A stretch of 64,000 nucleotides of DNA from Diadophis punctatus similis (lineage: Eukaryota; Chordata; Lepidosauria; Squamata; Dipsadidae): contig JALIGW010000001.1 of NCBI GenBank assembly GCA_023053685.1, positions 228,092,934 through 228,156,933 on the forward strand, in the 5' to 3' direction. Below are positions 1 through 12,763 of the stretch, piece by piece; position 1 is the first letter of the stretch; every line of letters begins with the position of its first letter. The notes under the pieces are model-generated. The model was not told where the DNA came from and did not search any database. It saw only the letters and a program-made list of their open reading frames with translations. A program made the translations under genes and the position numbers.

Positions 1-2387
1 ATATAATTTCAAATCTTATTTCAATGACCTTTTTATTCCTCTACTGGAAGAAGTATATATACAAGGCCCTGGACTATCAATATTTCTGATACACATATAA
101 ACTCCTCTTCATCTTGCACCCTCTTCAGTTTTTCATCGTTTAATCTTTCTATCAATCTCGTCGGTTAGTTACATTATCCTTTGGAGGGCTATGCCTCTTT
201 CCATTTGTATCCAGTGAACAAATATGCACATTTGCAATACAAATCATTCTGATTTAGATACTGTAATAATCTTCTATTGTATTGCAGCTACAGGCTACAA
301 TTTCTCCTATTTTTATTCTGGAACTGTAACATATAAACAAATATACAAGTTGCATTTCACACATAATCTCAACTTCCTATATATTCAGAAACCGTCCTTT
401 ATAACCATATGTCTACAGATGTAGAAGATGTAGAAAAACACACACCTCTATAGGATGGTTTCCCCTAAACTTACCAATTTTGAGAAATTGGCCTAATGTC
501 TAGATGGCATTTAATACAATGGCCAATGAAAATGAGTATATAGAAGACAGATTTGGGAAAAGAGAAGTAAAGGCAAAAGGAAGATGTATTTTGGAGTTAG
601 AGATAAAGAAAATGGACTATGTGGAAACAACACAAAGGGAAGGAGAGAATAGCTGAGAGAGGAACAGAAAAAAGCTCTTACCTAATCTGTTTATCAGCCA
701 TTTAATTCAGTTCTGATCTTGTAGAAACAAGATTTAGTCTTCCAAAAGTCTTCTAAACCTTTGGGGTTACAATCACTTAATTCTGGCGTTGGTTTTCTAG
801 AAAAAGATGGAAACAACATTAACATTATTACTTCTAGTCACGGTTATCTTTGTATACTGTAAGAATGTTTTGATAAAAGTTTCCCAGATATTTCCAAGAG
901 AGATCTGATGAATTTTCATGCAAAAATGGCTAAAATGAAGAAAAATGCATCTTATTCCAATTGGCCACAAATGGTAAAATGAAATGTATCCTCAAACATT
1001 ATTTTTATATACTTCAGGCACATTACTTGTGCTACATCTGACATTCTTTTAATTTTGCAATCCATATGAAAGACACAAGCAAGCCATTTCCTCCTGTACT
1101 GCTAACCTTAACTCATGAGAGATATCATTTAGATATTTGAGGTATTTACCAAATGGAGCTATTTCATTCGGAATAGAAATGAAGTATATTCAGTTTTCAA
1201 TGTATTCCCAGAAAGATAATTTCAAGCTCTTCCTGCTACTTACTGAAGCAAGTCAACAAACTCAGCTGAAAGAATGACAGCAAAATCCTCTCCACCCACC
1301 TCCCATATGGCATTAAAGCATTTGCCAAATGTGCAGGCTCTGTGGAAAGAATCACAAGAGAAGAGAGGCTGCCTGCCGAAAATTGTTGCAAAGGATACAA
1401 GGAAAATAAAGAGAGATAAGACAAATGATTGTTATTTCTGCTTCACACAAATTTAACATTAAGTAACTATGCAGCAAAAGAAGTAGCAGCATTTTTATGC
1501 AAATCCAGAAAAATAACTTGGATTTAAGATAGAGTTGGTTGGAATTTCAGGTCTATTTCACATACACACAAGTTCAGCACCTCTCAAAATCCAAACCATG
1601 GAGGTAACTTAAAAAAAAAAAGCACTATAGCTAAAAATGACTATGGTTATAGTTTATTTATATCTAACAACTGGGCTACATAAATAGACTTCGGCTAATA
1701 ATAATAAATCAGGGCGAACACCTTAACAATACGTCATACCATCTTGCAGCAACCTCCAAGATTATATAGTAGGCAAGAAGTGCAATGTTCCTACAAGGTG
1801 CTAGAAATTCCTCAGGGACTAAGGGTGAGCTATTGGGGGGGGGGGGAGAGAAGAATTTAATTATTCCCTTTACATATAATGCAATCAGAAGAGGAATCAT
1901 GGGAATTACATTTTCCAACAGGCAATAATGAAAGTACAATTTTGTGGGTTCTCTGTCCACAGGGGTGCTCAAGGCTTACTTTATGCTTTTTGAACAATCC
2001 TAGAATTTCTCATAAGTATGACTGTGATTCTTGTTTTTTTGATTAGTTCCATATATGCAATTTTTTTAAATAACAGCATCAGGAGATTCACACATAAAAA
2101 GTGAACAGCTATTTTAAATCCAGCATGTTGCAAAAGAAAAGTAGTGCATCACAAGATACCAGAACATCACAAAATGTGTCAACAGAACAGTTCACCTATT
2201 AATCAGAACTATCAAGTGATCTCATCAAGTGATTTATTCATTTACGTACTGTTTGTCCTGCTTCACTGCAGGGTTTCTTCATTTGCACTGTGCTTCCCTA
2301 GTTCTCACAGCAAACTCATCAATACATGTTGCAATGAGTGTATTGTTCTTCACCAGTTTATTGTACAGTCTTATAGCCTGACATTGC
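1..2387. other. No gene seen
   Basis: AT-rich DNA with only short chance frames. A G run sits at about 1836-1845. Confidence 0.6.
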
Positions 2388-2506
2388 TTGGCAGCCGAGA
2401 GACAGTGACTGGCCCAAGGTCATCAGCTGGCTTTTGCAGCTAAGGAGAGACTAGAACCTGGGTTCCCTTGATCCTTGTCCAGCTTTTTAACCACTACACC
2501 ATGCTT
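2388..2506 (-). repeat. tRNA-derived SINE fragment (second family)
   Basis: Minus-strand head (catggtgtagtggttaaaaa) and 'gaccttgggccagtcactg' body. Confidence 0.65.
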
Positions 2507-2567
2507 GTATTCCACAAAGTTATTTATATTATATTACTCTCTCACACACACACATACACACAACATA

Positions 2568-2924
2568 CAGTCCCTAACTTATGATCACTATTGGGATCGG
2601 AACGTCTGTCACTAAGTGATGCAGGTGTCAACTGAGTCATGTCCAATTTTATGATATCTTTTGCTGTGGTCATTAAGTGAATCCTATGGTCGTTAAGTGA
2701 ACCAAGCTCTCCCCATTGACTTTGCTTGTCAGAAGCCCCTGGGAAAGTCACAAATGGTGATTGTGTGAATCAGGATGTAAATACATGTCAGTTGCCAAGT
2801 GCCTGAATTTTGAACATGTGACCACAGGTTACTGCAATGGTTGTAAGTATGAGTTCACTTTTTTCAGTGTCATCAAAATTTCAAATGATTGTTAAATTAA
2901 TGGTCGTAAATTGAGGACTACCTG
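2568..2924. mobile_element. TA-flanked MITE ('AGTCCTCGACTTA' family), copy 1
   Basis: Inverted ends cagtccctaactta and taaattgaggactacctg, flanked by TA on both sides. TA target use suggests Tc1/mariner. The body shares 'ttaagtgaatc' and 'ccccattgactt' blocks with the copies at 9565 and 35011. Confidence 0.75.
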
Positions 2925-3413
2925 TATATATCCATCCATATACATTGTAATATAGCCTTTAACTACAAAATGATAATAGAAGCACAGCATACATACAAAA
3001 CAGGACAAAACTGAAGAATTCAGCTTTGAAAACATTGTACTAGAAGGGCAACAAGTGATGATGAAACAAACCATTACCCAGTTTATGTATAACTTATTGT
3101 GAAAATCTCTCTTTGAATATTCAACTGTGGCAGCTATGAAGCAACCAGTGATTCACTCTTAAGATAGGTCCTACTAGAGAGAGCTCTATTGCACCTTTGC
3201 ATTCTCACACATAATTGGGCTAGGGATGATTGTTATCGGGAGAATTAGCCAACTATAAAATTAACTCTTTCGGCCCACAAAACAGAAAGGTGAAGTGACA
3301 TAGCACAACTGTGTTCTTCACCATTAAGGAACAGTGACCGTCATTCTTTTAACAATTGGGAAATCTATGCATGTTTTTAGAATCCATTAGAAGTTACAAC
3401 TGATGTTATAAGT

Positions 3414-3692
3414 CCATGATGGCGAACCTATAGCACGTGTGCCAGAGGTGGCATGCAGAGCCCTCTCTGTGGGCATGTACGCTGTTGGCAGCTGCTTTTT
3501 TTTTGGCGCGCGCATGCACGCCGGCCAGCTGGTCTTCACATGGCCAGCTGGTCTTCACGCGCATACGCACCGGCCAGCTGGTCTTCAGATTTCCGGCTCT
3601 GGTCTTCAAATTTCCGGCGCTCCAGCACGTGCATGTGTGCGCATGTGCATTCCGGTTTGGGCACTCGGTGCTGAAAAGATTCGCCATCACTG
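3414..3692. mobile_element. hAT MITE, 'GATGGCGAACC' family, copy 1
   Basis: Ends ccatgatggcgaacc and ttcgccatcactg. Target duplication ttataagt at 3406-3413 and 3693-3700. The interior has a repeated ggccagctggtcttca block (three copies, 3523-3586). Confidence 0.85.
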
Positions 3693-3700
3693 TTATAAGT

Positions 3701-4955
3701 GTTTCAGTTCATGGGAAGGCAGAGACAATGAACTAAAAGACAATGAACATTTGCAAGGCTGTATCTGAACAATATGCATCAGGTTTTTTAATGTATTTTG
3801 TTTCTCAGTTCCACAGTCAGAACTGGAGCTCAACCAGAAGTTCCCATCTGATGATTCAGATCCTCTCATTTATTCTCAGAAAAATCCACATTCAAAGAGC
3901 TGCAAATGCAGAAGGCACAGGGGCAACCAGCTGCTTGCTTTGCTACAGCAAGCCATTCTTTCTCCTTGAGCCTCTTCACAATCGCACCTTCGGAATGAGT
4001 CACATTGTTCCCTTTCAGAACCATGAGGCAGTTTGGAGTTACTGCAATACATTCTAAAAGTGAATGTGGTCTTTGTATATGGTGATGATAAGAAGGGGGC
4101 CTTCATAAGTTCTGCAAAAAGTCACAAGAGTTGCAACATTATTGCTACAGAGTTTCTTGTCACAATTTTTGGCTGAGGGAATCCTGTGAGGCCAGGCAGC
4201 TGCAGCTTGTCCACTGAACTATGGTTAAGATATTTACTGTGATGCATGACATGGGTCAATGTCTGCTGTCAGGCTGTCTAGAATCACATCTTAAATTGGA
4301 AGATAGCAAGTCACAGCCTCTATCCTCATAAAGTAATGCATCAGCCACAATTATTTTATCCTCCCATGCAACCAGAGGCATTTTTAGAAAATAAGATGAT
4401 AGACAGCTGCTGCTCGGGGTCTTTGTGAACATGAGCCCGCCTGCCAGCCAATGTAGCAATATTAAGTTTGAAGAAAGAGAATAATCTCAACTTGCTTTCT
4501 GAAAAATGAGTTTTTTATGAATGGCAGATGTTTTGCAAAGGTATGCATAATATGTTCTCAACATTACAAATTTGCCCTCAAACATAAAGCCGCAATCTAA
4601 TAAAGATCTATATACAAATGTCCAAAATGTTCATCCACAGTGGCAAACTGTTTAGTTAACAGTTCTTATATTGCAAATATCTCAGAAAGAAGCCGATCAA
4701 AATTGTTCTTTGTAAAGTATCCCATATTCTATATAGCAATAGTACTTAGATGGTTGCTTTCCTACCATCCTTGAAGACAATCACCTGATTCATAAGCAAC
4801 CTTTTTAAAATATGCTTCTGAACATCCATCTGAAACTTTTCTGAGTAATATTATCCTTCCTTACAAGTATGAGCCAAACACAAATAACTACATTTGTAAT
4901 ATACAGTAACTACCAAACATTAAATTTACTCATATGCTGACACTAAGATGACTTC
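3701..4955. other. No gene seen
   Basis: Unique-looking AT-rich DNA; the frames at 3743-4057 and 3876-4106 overlap on opposite strands and match nothing I know. Confidence 0.55.
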
Positions 4956-4974
4956 AAAATTATTCCAGATTTGA

Positions 4975-5239
4975 AATGATGCTTGATTAACAATATGCTT
5001 GATTTTTAGATTACGCTTAAAAGGTTTTGAGCAATAAGGAGTTAAAGATTTAAAGAGATGTGGAAATTAAGAATTTGTTAGAATAATTGAAATTTATTTT
5101 ATTGAATATTATGCCCTGTGATTTCTCTGGGAAGTCGGGAGGGGGTAAGGGGGGGTGAGAGAGGGGGGACAGGAGTGGGAGGGGGAGAAAAAGAGAAAAA
5201 TGTTTGTACTTTGTACTAATACAACTTTTTCAAGTAAAA
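4975..5239 (+). mobile_element. 5'-truncated L1 3' end with 19-bp target duplication
   Basis: The insert carries an L1-like 3' UTR: a G-rich tract (5135-5190), then 'gtttgtactttgtactaat' and an A run. It is flanked by aaaattattccagatttga at 4956-4974 and 5240-5258, the target-site duplication expected of endonuclease-primed insertion. Confidence 0.8.
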
Positions 5240-5394
5240 AAAATTATTCCAGATTTGATTTTCTTTATTGAAGGCTGGGAAAAGTTTTTTGAAAAAAAAG
5301 TATGCTCATTCGCAGAATATGAATAAAATTATTGCCCAAACAACTAGTAAAAACAATAAAATAGAACATGTATTTGGATTTACTTGTAGCACGG

Positions 5395-5520
5395 TTGTGT
5401 TTTTATTTTATTTTATCTTATTTTAAATTGGGTATGTTTGATACTATATTTTTTCTCTGTAAGCTGCCTAGAGTCATTTTTAATTGTTGCAGCAAAGAAA
5501 AATGTTTAACAAATTAACAA
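5395..5520 (+). repeat. L2/SINE-type 3' tail
   Basis: Contains the 'gtaagctgcctagagtca' motif of L2-like 3' ends. Similar tails lie at about 24990-25150 ('catccagggctgtgg') and 48185-48285 ('gggagccatccagagtc'). Confidence 0.45.
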
Positions 5521-5524
5521 ATAT

Positions 5525-5611
<87 letters not shown>
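5521..5611. repeat. (ATTT)n microsatellite
   Basis: About 22 tetranucleotide units; the 3' tail of the L2 fragment. Confidence 0.97.
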
Positions 5612-5612
<1 letters not shown>

Positions 5613-6505
5613 AAGTTCTTATAGGCCGCCCAATCCCGTAGGACTCAGGGCGGCGTACAGCAGAGATAAGAACAATTAAAAAATGCAATAAAAACAATTT
5701 AAAAAATTACAAACTTTAAAAAACCAGTCATCCATGAGGGAATAAGGTCTCTTTCACCCCGCCTGCAGGAAGAGCCATGTCTTCACAGCTTTGCAGAAGG
5801 CCAGTAGGGTGGGGATAATCCGGATCTCTGGTGGAGTTGGTTCCAGAGAGATGGAGCTCCCACAGAGAAGGCTCTCCCCCGTGGCCCCACCAACCAGCAT
5901 TGCTTGGTTGATGGGACCTGGAGGAGACCAACTCTGTGGGACCTAACCAGTCGTAGGGAGGTATGCGGTAGGATGCGGTCCCGGAGGTAACCTGGCCCTG
6001 AGCCATGTAGGGCTTTAAAGGTCAAAACCAACACCTTAAATTGCATCCGGAGACTAATGGGCAACCAATGCAGCTGGCGGAGAATGGGTGTTACATGGGT
6101 GTATCTAGGAACACCCACCACAGCTCGCGCAGCTGCATTTTGCACCAGTTGCAGTCTCCGGATACTCTTTGAGGGTAGCCCCATGTAGAGCACATTACAG
6201 TAGTCCAGCCGTGAGGTGATAAGGGCGTGAGCGACTGTGAGTAAGGCCTCCCTCTCCAAGTAGGGTCGCAATTGGTGCACCAGGCGAACCTGTGCAAAGG
6301 TCCTCCTAGCCACAGCTGACAGATGTTGCTCCAATTTTAGCTGTGGATCTAGGAGAATACCGAAATTGCGAACCCGTTCCAAGGGAGTTAATTTCTCTCC
6401 CCCAAGAACCAAGGAGGGGCAGTCGACATAATCCCTAGGGGGCAATATCCACAGCCATTCGGTCTTGTCAGGATTGAGCTTGAGCCTATTCATTCCCATC
6501 CCATA
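5612..6505 (-). mobile_element. L2-clade LINE 3' fragment
   Basis: On the minus strand 6499-5783 is a 238-codon frame with LNPDKTEWLWI, FGILLDPQLKLEQHL, SRLDYCNVLYMGLP and LQLVQNAAARAVVGV, the RT thumb and C-terminal region of L2-type LINEs. Downstream come a short 3' UTR ending in the 'gccgccctgagtcct' type motif and an (AAAT)n tail (5521-5611). The RT core is missing, so this is a 5'-truncated copy. Confidence 0.8.
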
Positions 6506-8460
6506 AATCTAAATTGTACTCATATACAGTATAAATATTTGAAAGGTAACTTTTTCCAGCATTCAAATTCCAGAATCAGTTAGTTTCCTCTGCTGAACTT
6601 TTGCTACCCATGTCCTAAGGAAGAAAAAACTTCTGACAGTAACTTCCCTTGTTGTGATTCAACTATAAAACTCTTTGTCTTCTAGGAGGCACTGGCAATA
6701 TCCCAGAAGAGATCCACGATGACAGCTACATTTATCTTAAACTAGTCCATTTATAAGCTTTAATCCAGTGAATTGTCCAATTAAGCTCATGTGGTATTAA
6801 CTGTACAGCACATTTTAATTCACAATGGACTAGAGGTATTTTGTGCTCTTTTGCAGCATTACAATCAGAGACCAATACATTCCACGCTCAATCTGGTTTA
6901 GACGAACTTCACTTTTAATCAGTAAACCACCAGGCAAATCCTTTTTCTCTAGTTCATGTTCAGCCTCTTGGCTCCTTCGAGCTAGGATACGTGCCCCAAA
7001 GCCTCATTTCAACAGTCCTCTGCAGGAATCACTGCAGACTTTGGCTAAGAGCTCTCATTCACTACCCATCCTTCTCCTTGGGAGAGAAGATATTGAGAAA
7101 AAGAAGAGAAGAAGTAGGTCAAAAGTAGAGCTATCAGAAAAAGAAAAGAGAGGACAGAGAGAAATAGTATCTTGTCCTACTTTCAGCTCCACTCCTATTC
7201 CTTGCATCGTTCCTTCTTTTCACACAATCAATTAGCTCTGCTTTTGACGCAAAAAAGCTTGCCCATCCCTGAGCTTAGACGTAATCCCACTTCTCCACAC
7301 ATTTATCCCAATCATCCCATCTCTCTGCAGATTTCCTTAAGTGGCCTTAACTGTATCCTAATATCAGTCAGAAAGGCATTGTAACTCAATGACTCAAGAA
7401 TCTAGAGCTGCATTCCCACATTCCTATTTAGGCTTGTTGCTCCCTTTTGTTTTCACACACTCCTTTTCCTACCTCTCAGTTCTACAAAGGAGCTCCTTCA
7501 CCTTCTTCAGTCTTCACAAAGCAGGAAAATCTGCATGCAAAACTTTCTGAGATAACATATTAGAGGGAAGTGATTTAACCTTTGGCCCCCTTTTATTATA
7601 GAAAGGATAATACTTTATCAAAGAAACATAGTCCATTTTGTTACAGCATTCATTTGGAAATCGCACTGCAAATGCTTTGGGCACAAATACTGGAGATCTT
7701 TAAAAAAACTGAAGCAAATTGCCAAGTTCAAGGTCTCTTTTCTAGATTTGATCAGTCCAACCTTTAATAATCCTGCAAGCAGGCAAACACCCTACTTTTT
7801 TACACTAAACTGAAGGGGAGTTTATCTCAGCAGATGGCAGCACCTGACCAATGTCTAGTTAGCATTTGAACGGGTGACTGCCAAAAATGTTTTCAGAAAT
7901 ATCAGATCCATTCTCTGCTGTTTTCTTAGAAAGCCAGAAAATACTGGTTTTGCTTAGCAAAACCAACAGAGGTTGAACATGACTTGTTGCTGCTTAAATC
8001 CAGAGAATTAATATCAGATAAGAGTATACAAAATAGAATGAAATAGCCTTCCTAAAAGTAGAAGCCCAAATAGTAGATTTGGGAATTTGTAAATAGTTAT
8101 AAACATGGTACGATGGGGTGAGCTCCCATCCTTGCCCCAACTCCTGCAAACCTAGCAGTTCGAAAACATGCAAACGCAAGTAGATAAATAGGTACCACTT
8201 TGGTGGGAAGGTAACAGCATTCCGTGCATCTCGGCATATAGTCATGCTGGCCGTATCACCACAGAAGTGTCTTTGGACAATGCTAGCTCCCTCGGTTAAG
8301 AAACGAAGATGAGCATTGCCCACTAGAATTGGACTCAACTGGACAGGGAAAGCCGTTACCTATTTATGAACTACAGAATACTTCATTCAATTATGGTATC
8401 CTAAATTCACTCTATTCTGGCAATACGTCATTACACAAATTAACTAATACAGCTTTTTCA
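6506..8460. other. No gene seen
   Basis: Short frames only (longest 130 codons at 6843-7235, low-complexity Lys/Ser-rich). A C/T-rich stretch runs around 7160-7540. Confidence 0.55.
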
Positions 8461-8462
8461 TT

Positions 8463-8763
8463 CATTTATTTATTCATTCATTCATTCATTCATTCATTCA
8501 TTCATTCATTCATTCATTCATTCATTCATTCATTCATTCATTTGTATTCCACCTATATTAATTTTACAAATAACTCAAGGCAGCTAACATTTCCAACACA
8601 CCCTCCTCCTATTTTCTGCACAACAACCCTGTGGGCTGAGAAAGAGTGACTGGTTCAAAGTCACCCAACTGACTTTCATGACCAAGGCAGAACCTGAACT
8701 GCCTTGGTCATGGTCTCCAGCTTTCTAGTCTAGTGCCTTAATCACTAAATCAAACTGGCTCTC
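8463..8763 (-). repeat. tRNA/L2-like SINE with (TTCA)n tail
   Basis: Minus-strand copy of the second SINE family: head at 8763 (gccagtttgat-like), body to 8561, then an L2-like stretch and a long ATTC/TTCA array (8463-8543) as its 3' tail. Confidence 0.7.
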
Positions 8764-9564
8764 TGATGATTTTTCATGATTTTTTTTTAATCTGGTTTTT
8801 TTCAGATCTTCACAGCCTACATGGAAACTGATGGCTGGACAGGAAAAGTGGACCCTTCTCTGCAATTCTTCATATTGCCAACAGACTTGTCCTTCAAAAA
8901 GATACATTTATGACCTCAGTTATTCAATGGACTAAAGATCAAATGTTACCTGAGATATACAAATGAGTTGCTTACTATTTATGGACCATTATAGGAAAAA
9001 ATGATTATCCTTCTCTGAAACTGTTAGGAACTTTTCTTTTAAAAAGTACTGTATTTGTATCTTTATATATGTATGTGTGAATTTCCCATGTTTGTATTTA
9101 ATTAAAGGCTATTTTTAAAGAATGCAAAGCAGACAGCAATATGTTAACTACAGCATAATTAAATCCAAGGCAAATATATTTTTCTGACTCCTACCTCTCA
9201 CAAATTCATCAACAAGAAAAATAGATCAGAAAGTAGAATTATAGCCTAAATAAATAGCAAGAGGCAGAATCTAGAAAAGAATTACTAAAATAACACACCA
9301 TTGATTCCTTGCCTGAGCGAGAAATTAGTATGCTAATCATACAAAAGATACATCTCTAGTGCCACCCTCAAGTACCAATGAACAACCTGGAAATAAAAGG
9401 AGAAGATGCAAGCCTCAAATGTGATTTTTTTTCAGTGAATATTAAAATAATCAAATTATCAGTACTTCAGTGACATTTTGAGAATGTGAGGAAAGGTGAC
9501 ATTAGAGCTTATTCAGAACATCAGCCACCATGTTTAGCATTATAGATCACAAAGGATAGTAATA

Positions 9565-9906
9565 CAGTTAGTCCTCAGCTTATGATCCCAATTGAGCCCT
9601 AAATTTCTGTTGCTAAGCAAGACATTTGTTAAGTGAGTTTTGCCCCATTTTATGACCTTTCTTGCCACAGTGCTTAAGTGAATCACTACAGTTGTTAAAT
9701 TAGTAACACGGTTATTAAGTGAATCTGGCTTCCCCATTGACTTGTCAGAAGGTCACAAAAGGTGATCAAGTGATCCTAACACACTGCAACCATCATAAAT
9801 ACGAGTCAATTGCCAAAAATCTGAATTTTGATCATATGACCGTGGGGACGCTACAATGGTTGTAAGTGTGAAAAAAGGTCATTGGTCTCTTTTTCAGTGC
9901 CATTGT
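9565..9906. mobile_element. TA-flanked MITE, copy 2, right end lost
   Basis: Begins cagttagtcctcagcttatg after TA. The right inverted end is missing: homology stops at about 9906, close to the truncated end of the DIRS copy. Confidence 0.75.
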
Positions 9907-10552
9907 CAGGGTTCCAAATAGCATCCAAAACTAAATCAGAGTCCAAGGCAAAGTATTGGGATTGCCCAGAGCTCTAACCAATTTATATTGTGACTCAGAT
10001 CTTCCTGAGTCCATTGTTCCTGGGCCATGTGGGACTGAAGGTGAGCTCCCCAGCCATAAAGGCTGGCGTTGGTAGTCAGGATTAGGCGATCTTATTCTCG
10101 AAACAGGCAGCCCTTGGAGATGGCCCCGGATGCCCACCATTTGAGAGAGAGAATCACCTCTGAAGGTACCTGTACTCGTCTGTGAGCTGCTGCTGCCGGC
10201 TCTCTGATACGGGAGGAGGAACCACTGGAGACTTCTGGTGTGGAGTCGTGCCCATGGGGTGATAGAAATGCACGACACCATCTTTCCCAGGAGTTGAGAG
10301 AGAAGGAGTAGTGGAACCTTGCGTTCTCTCCTGACTCGCACTGCCAGTTCCCTCAAGCTGGACTGGCGCTCCTGGGAGAGATATACTTTGGATTCCACCG
10401 TGTCAATGACTGCCCCCAAATGAAGCAGTCGGGTCGTTGGGTTCAGATGACTTTTGGCCTTGTTTATTGAAAAGCCATGGGCCTGTAGGACTTGTAGCGT
10501 GGTATCCAGGTTCTTTCTCGCCTGGGGTTTTGAGGCGGACTGAATAAGTATG

Positions 10553-10866
10553 TCATCCAGATAAAACTGGATCCTTATAGGTAGGGTTCATAGATGACCT
10601 GCCAGAGCGGCCATCAGTTTGGTGAACACCCTGGGGGCAGAGGACAGGCCAAACGGTAATGCCCGATACTGATAATGCTTCCCCGCATAGTGGAAGTGGA
10701 GAAACTGTCTGTGGGCAGGAAGAATGGGGATGTGAAGGTACGCTTCTGTCAGATCCACTGTCATGAGGAAGTCGCCCTTTCTGACACTCTCTAAATGGTC
10801 TGGAGTGACTGCATCTTGAACCGTTGATAAACAATGTGATGGTTCAGAGTCTTTTTTTTTTGGCAA
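10553..10866 (-). pseudogene. DIRS reverse transcriptase palm fragment
   Basis: The 10866-10588 frame contains MTVDLTEAYLHIPILPAHRQ and LPFGLSSAPRVFTKLMAAL, the RT blocks typical of DIRS and Gypsy-like enzymes. The RT sequence upstream of it continues at 11112 in another frame, beyond the nested insertion, and a frameshift lies near 10800. The enzyme is not expressible as it stands. Confidence 0.85.
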
Positions 10867-11097
10867 TTTTTTTTATATTTTTTCTCCATATTCCACATAT
10901 ATACATCAATACATATACCATAGCATCTTATCAAGTATTAACATACATTTATATATTATTATCCAATAAACCAACATATTAATCTTATATTAAGATATAA
11001 GAATCCTAAATAAAATAAATAAATAAATAAATATACATCATTATCGAGTTGCCCGTCTGTTTCCCCCTTGTCATATCATGTCACTCCCATCTCTTAC
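10854..11097 (-). mobile_element. Poly-A retroelement 3' fragment nested in DIRS RT
   Basis: About 244 bp of AT-rich DNA sits between two copies of atggttcagagtctt (10839-10853 and 11098-11112). On the minus strand it ends in A runs broken by 'ttgcc', as a 5'-truncated L1-like insertion would. The RT reading resumes across the duplication, so the insertion is younger than the DIRS copy. Assignment to L1 is tentative. Confidence 0.75.
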
Positions 11098-11806
11098 ATG
11101 GTTCAGAGTCTTGAGGTCTAGAATTGCCCTCCAGCCCCCCGAGGCCTTTTGTATGATGAAGAGAAGGGAATAAAAACCCCGTCCTCACTGCTTCTCCAGA
11201 ACCGGTTGAATAGCCTGAATATCCAAAAGATGTTTTATGGCCGATTCCATGAGGAGCCGCTTCGTCTGATCCCTTGACACAGGCAACAGACGAAAAACCT
11301 CGGGGGGTGGGGTGGGGTGGAGAGGAACTGCAGGGAGAGGCCAGACCTTAATGTCTCCCTGACCCAGGTGTCTGTGGTGGTGTCCTCCCACTGGTTGGCA
11401 AAGTATGCCAGGCGACCCCCGATGGAGAGCCGGACGAGCAGTCACCGCGAGCGTCTAAAGGAGTGACCCCTCCCACCCCGAAAGGATCTTTTGGGTGGGT
11501 ACAATTGCCCCTGTCTGCCCTGTTGCTGCCCTTGCCTGGGAGGAAAGGGCCTTTGATAACGTGGCAGTCCAAGGCCACTATCTGATCCTCGAAAGGGCGA
11601 GGAACGAAAACAAGGGGACGTACGGGAGTCTGCTCTCCGGGACATTGTGTTTGTCCCTGGACTCGACTAAAATGGGTTCCAGGGATTCTCCAAACAATCT
11701 TTCCCTGGAATATGGGGCTGATGCCAGTCGCCATTTGTTTCCAGCATTGGCTTGCCACTGGCAGAGCCACAGAAGATGTCTGGAGGCCCCAGACGATCCG
11801 ATGGCC

Positions 11807-12763
11807 TTAGCCACAAACCGTGCTGCGGTAAGCGTGGCATCCACAGAGAATTGCATTGCCACCATTATTTTGTTTAGATCCTGGTTGGGACCTCGTATCA
11901 TCGGCTGGAATTCTGTCCTGCAGCTGCCTCAGCCAGAGCAGTGAAGCTCTATTAAAGAATGAGGCCGCTGTGGAGGACTTAACCGCCCAGGCATCCACCT
12001 GGTGGGCCTTAACCAGCAATTGCTCCGCCCTTTTGTCCTCAGGTCTGAGAATCTCCTCTGGGGACCCTGTGTCGAAGGAAGGTGAGGCCAATGCAACCAC
12101 TGGAGCGTCAACTGTTGGGACCTGAAGGGCTTTGGATAGTTCTGGCCCCACATTATAAAAACATCTATCAGGCCCTCTAGGATTGGGACCTGTCTTGGGA
12201 GATGCCGACTGTCTCTGCACTATGTCCAGGAATAGCTTTGCGGCCGGTATCTTCTCCGCCTCAATAATTGGCTCTGCAAATAGCGGATCTGCAAGACCAG
12301 CCCACCGTGATGCCGCATCTTGAGGTGCCTGGTTGGTACCCAGACAAGCTGTATTTTTTGCTTTGAAAAGCAATGATCTGAATAGCTGAGGTCGAAAAAG
12401 ACCTACAAAGGCAGGCTGATCAGGCGTTAAGTCTTCATCATCAGACAAATCAAATTCTTGTTGCTTCTTCTTCTGATAAGGACTCCTGGCTGGAAGAGGC
12501 CAGGGAATAGTCTTGCTCATGAGGGGGAAAGGCCTCCCCTGAGAAATGGAGCCCCTGCTGATGCCCATGGGCCCTGGGGTGCCGGGCTTCCCGCCACAAT
12601 GGCAGTGTTGTCGGCCATGGCATCTGCCATCTTGAAAAGGCCGGTGCACGCAGTCTCGCCCAACTGGGCCCTGCCGCTGCAAGCACAGCTGTACCCAGGT
12701 GCTAATTAGCATGCCCGGAGTGCGGGCAGGGGCTAAAATGCCTCCCAGTGTCGTTGGAGGCAC
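11807..12763 (-). pseudogene. DIRS gag-like frame
   Basis: This 318-codon open frame lies upstream of the RT in the expected place for DIRS gag. It has an acidic stretch (FDLSDDEDLTPDQPAF near residue 105) and a long hydrophilic C-terminal half with GPNPRGPDRCFYNVGPELSK. I recognise it by position and composition only; no catalytic motif is expected. The frame may run on in a shifted frame into the basic Gln/Arg-rich tail at 11645-11442. Confidence 0.6.

Noticed and set aside
5521..5611. Regular short repeats considered as a CRISPR-like array
   Set aside because: Simple tetranucleotide array without spacers, in a vertebrate genome.
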